From the NCBI GenBank assembly GCA_029242545.1, contig JAQWTV010000123.1:1-64000 (forward strand): a DNA stretch of 64,000 nucleotides, in the 5' to 3' direction. The translations under genes and the position numbers were made by a program. This DNA is from Roseibacillus sp. (GTDB lineage: Bacteria; Verrucomicrobiota; Verrucomicrobiia; Verrucomicrobiales; Akkermansiaceae). The notes beneath the pieces are model-generated. The model saw only the letters and a program-made list of their open reading frames with translations. It did not search any database and was not told where the DNA came from. Below are positions 60,017 through 64,000 of this stretch, in pieces; position 1 is the stretch's first letter; every line of letters begins with the position of its first letter.

Positions 60017-61024
60017 ATGAAACAGCGTTGTCTCCTTGGTTCCTGGTTTCCTCATCTTGCGGTATATTTGATGTTTGGCAGCTGCTTAGTTTGCGCGGCT
60101 GAAGAGGCCGGGAAGGATCGGCAGTATTTCAATGAGAAAGAGGCCCCGGAAAACCTTCGAGATCTCCGAAATATTCAGAAAGCTCTGCAGGAAACCCTGC
60201 CTCAGGCACGGGCCGCCACAGTGTCCATTGACCTTGGAGGAGGATCCGGGAGTGGCGTTATTGTTTCCGGTGAAGGGCTGGTTCTGACGGCTGCCCATGT
60301 AAGCGCGGGCGTTGGAAAGGAGATGACCGTGATTATGGAGGATGGAACGAGGCACAAAGCGATCTCTCTGGGTCTGGTAGCCTCAACCGATGCAGCAATG
60401 GTTCAAATTGAGGAGGAAGGAGTTTTCCCCTATGTCAAATTGGACCGTGAGGATTCAACCTCCTTGGGTGATTGGGTCTACGCTCTTGGTCATTCTGGCG
60501 GATTTGAAAAAGATAGGGGGGTTGGCGTTCGGATCGGGCGGCTCGTAAGAATGGCGGAAGAAACTATCAACTCCGACTGCAATTTGATTGGAGGCGACTC
60601 CGGAGGTCCGCTTTTTAATATGAAGGGTCGACTGATCGGAATTCATAGCAGGGTAGGGGCGAGTCTGGAGCAGAATATGCATGTGCCTTTACGCGAATTT
60701 CTGAAGAATTGGGATGCGATGTTAGATAAGAAATTCGTAGGAAAAGGGCCATTCGCTCAGGAGGCAGTGGCTTTCTTGGGGGTGTCTACGGAAGACCGTG
60801 AGGAAGGTGGCGTTGTAATTAAAGTTGTGGGTGATGAGACGCCGGCGGCTGAGGCCGGTTTGCTTGAGGGTGATGTCATTCTTACGTTAAACGGAGAGGA
60901 GTTGGAGGGCGCGGTGCAGTTTTCTGCGTCGCTCAAACTCTTCAAGCCCGGGGAAAAAGTGAAACTGAAGATCCTGAGAGATGATAAAGAGAAGGAAATC
61001 GAAGTTGAGTTGGGTGAGAAGTAG
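60017..61024 (+). CDS. HtrA/DegP-like secreted serine protease with one PDZ domain
   Basis: A 335-residue protein with a signal peptide (to about residue 29). The trypsin-like domain covers 60-230 with the triad H94 (LVLTAAHVSAG), D125 (STDAAMVQ) and S195 (GGDSGGPLF); all are intact. A PDZ domain covers about 250-330 (VIKVVGDETPAAEAGLLEGDVILTLNGEELEGAVQFSASLKLF). Such proteins degrade or refold misfolded periplasmic proteins. It is followed directly by a related but catalytically dead protein, possibly a partner; the reading frames overlap by 11 bp if the second starts at GTG 61014. Confidence 0.92.
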   Translation: MKQRCLLGSWFPHLAVYLMFGSCLVCAAEEAGKDRQYFNEKEAPENLRDLRNIQKALQETLPQARAATVSIDLGGGSGSGVIVSGEGLVLTAAHVSAGVGKEMTVIMEDGTRHKAISLGLVASTDAAMVQIEEEGVFPYVKLDREDSTSLGDWVYALGHSGGFEKDRGVGVRIGRLVRMAEETINSDCNLIGGDSGGPLFNMKGRLIGIHSRVGASLEQNMHVPLREFLKNWDAMLDKKFVGKGPFAQEAVAFLGVSTEDREEGGVVIKVVGDETPAAEAGLLEGDVILTLNGEELEGAVQFSASLKLFKPGEKVKLKILRDDKEKEIEVELGEK

Positions 61025-62042
61025 GGTCGCCCCAATTTTTTTGTTGGCAGTGGTTTCGGCTGCTACTGCGCAGCAGCAGGTTGGGCAGTTAGAGGGCGAG
61101 CTGCGCCTTAACGGAAAGGAAACATGGAAGGCGTTCGACCCCGTTCGCGAGGTGCTGCAGAAGAGTAGCGCGGTGATCTACGATGGATGGAAGTCAATTG
61201 CCTATGGGGTAATAGTCAGCTCGGATGGTTATCTAGTAACGAAGGCCAGCGAGATTGAAGGAGTGAAAGAGCTTAGCGTTAGAGTCAACCGAGAGCACTT
61301 CAAGAAGGTGAAAGTGGTCTCTTCTACTGTGGAATGGGATGTGGCCCTCCTGAAAGTGGAGGCGCAGGGCCTGCCCGTGATTGAGTGGGCGGAGCCTGAG
61401 CCGACCCATGGGACTTGGGTAGTGAGTAACGGGTCAACCACCCGTCGGGATCGGAGACTCCGGGTTGGAATTATTAGCGCAAATGCCCGCAAGGTAGGGG
61501 AGGGAAGGGCTCCAGTGGTGCTCGGGGTAACCCTTGATACAAGTGGAGAGGAGGAAGGTCTGCCAGTGAAGGAAGTGCAGGAGGATTCCGGGGCGAGTGA
61601 GGCGGGGCTGAAAAGTGGTGATGTGATTTTGGAAATGGAAGGTCGAGAGGTAAGAAGTATGAAGGATTTGCAGGAGTTACTGGGTAGTAAGGAGCCTGGT
61701 GATAAGATTCAGATCAGGTTGAAAAGAGAGGGGGAAGATGTGGAGCTGGAAGTAGAACTGAAGAGGCGTGAGAGTGTCTTCGAGGAGAAAAAGACTAGGA
61801 ATGATGCGATGAGTGGGCGGGTCTCCAAAAGGCGGAGCGACTTCCCGAGGGTGCTTCAAACGGATCTTCCGCTTTCCGTCAGGAGCGTTGGCGGCCCTCT
61901 CCTTAATCTGGAAGGCCATTGCGTGGGGATGAATATCGCACGCGCTAACCGATGTGAGACTTTTGCGATTCCGGCCAAGGAACTACTGGCAATAGTCAGT
62001 CTCCTCACCACGGGTGAGGAATCTGGGAGCGGTGCAGAGTAG
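61014..62042 (+). CDS. HtrA-like pseudoprotease with a PDZ domain nested in the protease domain
   Basis: About 342 residues from GTG at 61014 (TTG 61005 or ATG 60981 are alternatives; all give a signal peptide IFLLAVVSAATAQ). The protease barrel begins as in HtrA (SAVIYDGWKSIAYGVIVSSDGYLVTKASEI, WDVALLKVEA) but the catalytic His is replaced (VTKASEI for LT.AH). After VGIISANARKV a PDZ domain is inserted (about 170-250: PVKEVQEDSGASEAGLKSGDVILEMEGREVRSMKDLQELLG), and the protease fold resumes with VRSVGGPLLNLEGHCVGMNIARANRCETFAIP, where SVGGP stands for the active GDSGGP. It likely binds substrates without cutting, perhaps for the protease encoded just before it. Confidence 0.8.
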   Translation: MRSRVAPIFLLAVVSAATAQQQVGQLEGELRLNGKETWKAFDPVREVLQKSSAVIYDGWKSIAYGVIVSSDGYLVTKASEIEGVKELSVRVNREHFKKVKVVSSTVEWDVALLKVEAQGLPVIEWAEPEPTHGTWVVSNGSTTRRDRRLRVGIISANARKVGEGRAPVVLGVTLDTSGEEEGLPVKEVQEDSGASEAGLKSGDVILEMEGREVRSMKDLQELLGSKEPGDKIQIRLKREGEDVELEVELKRRESVFEEKKTRNDAMSGRVSKRRSDFPRVLQTDLPLSVRSVGGPLLNLEGHCVGMNIARANRCETFAIPAKELLAIVSLLTTGEESGSGAE

Positions 62043-62121
62043 GGCGGTAGTGATCGCAGCTCCGCGGATATGACGTTCCTGAAGATGCCACATCAGGTCC
62101 TTTGGCTGCCTCGTCAGAAAG

Positions 62122-62382
62122 TCACGACTTTGCCAGAAGCTTCCGCGCCTTGCGGGTGGTGGCCTGACTGAGCTTGTTGTCCACCCGGCGGGAGTTGTCG
62201 ACCAGCTGAATCAGCTCGGCGAGGCTGTTTTCCGCAGCTGCCAGCGATTTTTTGGAACCCCCGTATCTTTTGTCGCTGTAATATTTGGTGAACGTAGTGC
62301 CCGCTCTGCTCAGGCAGAGGCGCCAGCCTTGGAACGCTGTAGTCTCATAAGTGAAGCGGGTGAGGTTGCGTTTCGATTTCAT
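62122..62382 (-). CDS. Small AP2-like DNA-binding domain protein
   Basis: About 86 residues from ATG at 62382 (frame open to 62589 upstream without a better start). The segment GWRLCLSRAGTTFTKYYSDKRYGGSKKSLAAAENSLAELI has the pattern of AP2-like domains (GW.V.....GK.Y.KYFSDSKYGG...AL..A....), which bind DNA in plant regulators and in bacterial phage-type integrases and endonucleases. The tail is Lys/Arg-rich (TTRKARKLLAKS). It is divergent from rpoA, whose start is 258 bp away. No integrase is nearby. Confidence 0.6.
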   Translation of the reverse strand: MKSKRNLTRFTYETTAFQGWRLCLSRAGTTFTKYYSDKRYGGSKKSLAAAENSLAELIQLVDNSRRVDNKLSQATTRKARKLLAKS

Positions 62383-62640
62383 GTCGCTGGCGGGCGGGAC
62401 GATATGCCTTGATGTATGAGACAATCCAATACAAAAGTGCCGAGATTTGTTAGGTTTCGGTGAGGGAGTTTTTGAGAGAGGGATGGTTGCGATTTGCGGG
62501 TGCAATTTAGGGTTGCAATAGGGGGGTAGATCACCTTTAGTCCCCGGCCGCGAGACTGTATATTCGCCGTAGGTCCTCTGGGCAGCCAAAGAGTTTGGCC
62601 GTCATCTCGCCAGGGGGAAACCCGGCAACACCAAAAAATA

Positions 62641-63759
62641 ATGTCTGAAGCACCTCTTGCTGAAAACGAAAGTGTAAGTGAGCCTATCCGGCTCGATCGG
62701 TTTGAAGTTCCAAACCGTCTGATCAAAAACGAAGATACTGCCACTGATTCCTACGCGCAGTTTGTGGCCGAGCCATTCGAGCGTGGATTTGGGCATACGG
62801 TGGGAAACTCCATACGCCGAGTGCTGCTATCGTCTCTTGAGGGGGCGGCAATTACTTCGGTTCGGATTGCAGGAGTCCAGCATGAGTTCTCAACCCTCCC
62901 GGGAGTTGTGGAGGACGTTACGGACATCGTGCTTAATCTGAAAAAGGTGAAGTTCCGTCATCACGATAAAGAGCCCAGAGTGCTTTCGATCAAGATTGAG
63001 AAAGCCGGAGTTGTGACCGCAGGAGATATTGACGATGATAATATTTACGAGGTGATCAACAAGGATCAGGTGATCTGCACCTTGGACCGGTCAGTTAAGT
63101 TTGACTGTGAGTTTGAAGTTCAGGTGGGCCGGGGTTTTCGGACAGGTGACGAAAACAAGAGGGAGGAAATGCCGATAGGAGTGATTGCGATCGATTCGAT
63201 TTTCTCACCAGTCACGCGTGTCAAGTATGCAGTGGAAGACACACGTGTCGGCCAGATGACAGATTTTGATAAGATTATTTTTGATGTGTGGACCGACGGT
63301 CGAATCGAGCCCCATGAAGCACTACTGCATGCTTCGGCAATTCTGCGGCACCACCTCGATGTGTTTGTCAATTACGACGATGACGCGGTCGAATTCGAGG
63401 AAGCGCCAGCAGAGCAGAGCGAAGAGAACGCTGCGCTCAAGAAGCTGCTGAACATGAGCGTCAATGAGATTGAACTCTCGGTGAGGGCTGCGAACTGCCT
63501 GAACAATGCCAATATCACTTCGGTGGGTCAGCTTGCAATGAAGACGGAGGCAGAAATGCTTAAGTATCGCAACTTTGGTAAGAAATCCCTTAATGAGATC
63601 AAGGACAAGTTGTCGGAGCTGGGGCTTAGCCTTGGAATGACATTTGACCCATCGCTTCTCAGCGGGCCTATGCCATCAGTTGCTGCTCCGCGCTTGGGTG
63701 TAGAAGATGAGGCTCCTGTCGGTTTGGCAGATCTCATCGCCCAGAACATCGACGAATAA
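62641..63759 (+). CDS. rpoA: RNA polymerase alpha subunit
   Basis: A 372-residue alpha subunit. Residues 30-250 are the N-terminal assembly domain ([66 protein letters not shown], the most conserved part); a linker of about 20 acidic residues follows; the C-terminal domain about 275-335 ([62 protein letters not shown]) binds UP elements and activators. It exceeds the usual length of about 330 by an N-terminal extension of about 30 and a C-terminal tail of about 30 residues. rplQ follows. No ribosomal protein S4 gene is upstream. Confidence 0.97.
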   Translation: MSEAPLAENESVSEPIRLDRFEVPNRLIKNEDTATDSYAQFVAEPFERGFGHTVGNSIRRVLLSSLEGAAITSVRIAGVQHEFSTLPGVVEDVTDIVLNLKKVKFRHHDKEPRVLSIKIEKAGVVTAGDIDDDNIYEVINKDQVICTLDRSVKFDCEFEVQVGRGFRTGDENKREEMPIGVIAIDSIFSPVTRVKYAVEDTRVGQMTDFDKIIFDVWTDGRIEPHEALLHASAILRHHLDVFVNYDDDAVEFEEAPAEQSEENAALKKLLNMSVNEIELSVRAANCLNNANITSVGQLAMKTEAEMLKYRNFGKKSLNEIKDKLSELGLSLGMTFDPSLLSGPMPSVAAPRLGVEDEAPVGLADLIAQNIDE

Positions 63760-63778
63760 TCATCAGACTACAGAAGGT

Positions 63779-64000
63779 ATGAGGCATCGTAAGAAAACCG
63801 GAAAGCTCCAGCGTAATGCGAGTCAGAGAAAGGCTCTGCTCTCTGGGTTGGCATGCGCTTTAATCCGAGAGCGGAAAATCAGAACGACCCTTGCCAAGGC
63901 TAAGGCGCTTCGTCCCGTGGCAGAGAAGCTAGTTACTTTTGGAAAGAAGGGAGACGTGCATGCTCGTAGGCAGGCTGTAGCCTTCCTGCGCCAGAAGGAG
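63779..64000 (+). CDS. rplQ: Ribosomal protein bL17 (5' part)
   Basis: A reading frame starting ATG at 63779, with AGAAGG six bases upstream, runs off the end of the window after 74 codons. Its N-terminus [21 protein letters not shown] and the following [47 protein letters not shown] are typical of bL17, which binds 23S rRNA near the exit tunnel. It follows rpoA by 19 bp, the standard order. Confidence 0.95.
   Translation, partial: MRHRKKTGKLQRNASQRKALLSGLACALIRERKIRTTLAKAKALRPVAEKLVTFGKKGDVHARRQAVAFLRQKE

Noticed and set aside
1-64000. tRNA, rRNA, CRISPR, insertion sequence or prophage genes
   Set aside because: No cloverleaf-like sequence ending in CCA, no direct-repeat array, and no transposase, integrase catalytic motif or phage structural gene was recognised.

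Overview
The window is a gene-dense (largest gap under 300 bp) chromosomal segment of about 55% GC, most likely from a free-living, probably marine or freshwater member of the Verrucomicrobiota. The evidence is the family mix: DUF1552 and DUF1592-type cytochrome proteins, a PSD1 (DUF1549/DUF1553) plus DUF1501 pair, a DUF1080 fragment, ThuA, a planctomycete/verrucomicrobial-type ECF sigma factor beside a WD40 receptor kinase, and a permease-DtxR fusion otherwise best known from Chlamydia, another PVC phylum. No rRNA, tRNA, CRISPR array, insertion sequence or phage gene was seen. Many start codons lack a clear Shine-Dalgarno sequence, so several starts are judgement calls and are discussed entry by entry.

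Layout. 1-12.8 kb: almost entirely minus-strand genes for exported proteins (lactonase-like propeller, two lipoproteins of unknown role, a metallopeptidase-like lipoprotein, an ankyrin lipoprotein, a metallophosphoesterase, a DUF1592/DUF1552 operon, an M60-like peptidase, an M28/glutaminyl-cyclase-like protein). 12.8-19.2 kb: housekeeping genes, with a parB lacking an adjacent parA, a SET-domain methyltransferase, a cysteine-free thioredoxin-fold protein, and a riboflavin/transcription operon ribBA-ribH-nusB in which NusB is about twice normal size. 19.3-23.6 kb: a metal ABC transporter operon whose first permease carries a C-terminal DtxR-like repressor, preceded by a perfect 16-bp palindrome. 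23.7-28.5 kb: SNF2 helicase and a cytochrome c/leucine-rich-repeat protein. 28.5-34.2 kb: an alpha-solenoid repeat protein and ECF sigma factor divergent from a 1135-residue kinase-WD40 receptor. 34.2-41.4 kb: HExxH protein, aldo/keto reductase, ThuA protein with a strong hairpin terminator, then a four-gene operon joining a ZnuA-like binding protein to a LolD/FtsX-type ABC transporter. 41.7-48.3 kb: the PSD1 giant and its DUF1501 partner. 48.4-56 kb: Mrp, RpoN, guaB-guaA, MscS with a partner protein. 56-62 kb: a degenerate aldo/keto reductase, a TPM-like pair with a methyltransferase, a long structured hairpin, an HtrA-like protease and a pseudoprotease with a nested PDZ domain. 62-64 kb: an AP2-like gene divergent from rpoA-rplQ.

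The most notable systems are (i) the ytgABCD-like metal operon, where transporter and repressor are one polypeptide and a candidate operator lies just upstream; (ii) the ZnuA-like/FtsX-type transporter hybrid; (iii) the protease/pseudoprotease pair; and (iv) the enlarged NusB. All functional assignments come from reading motifs by eye; no database search was possible.
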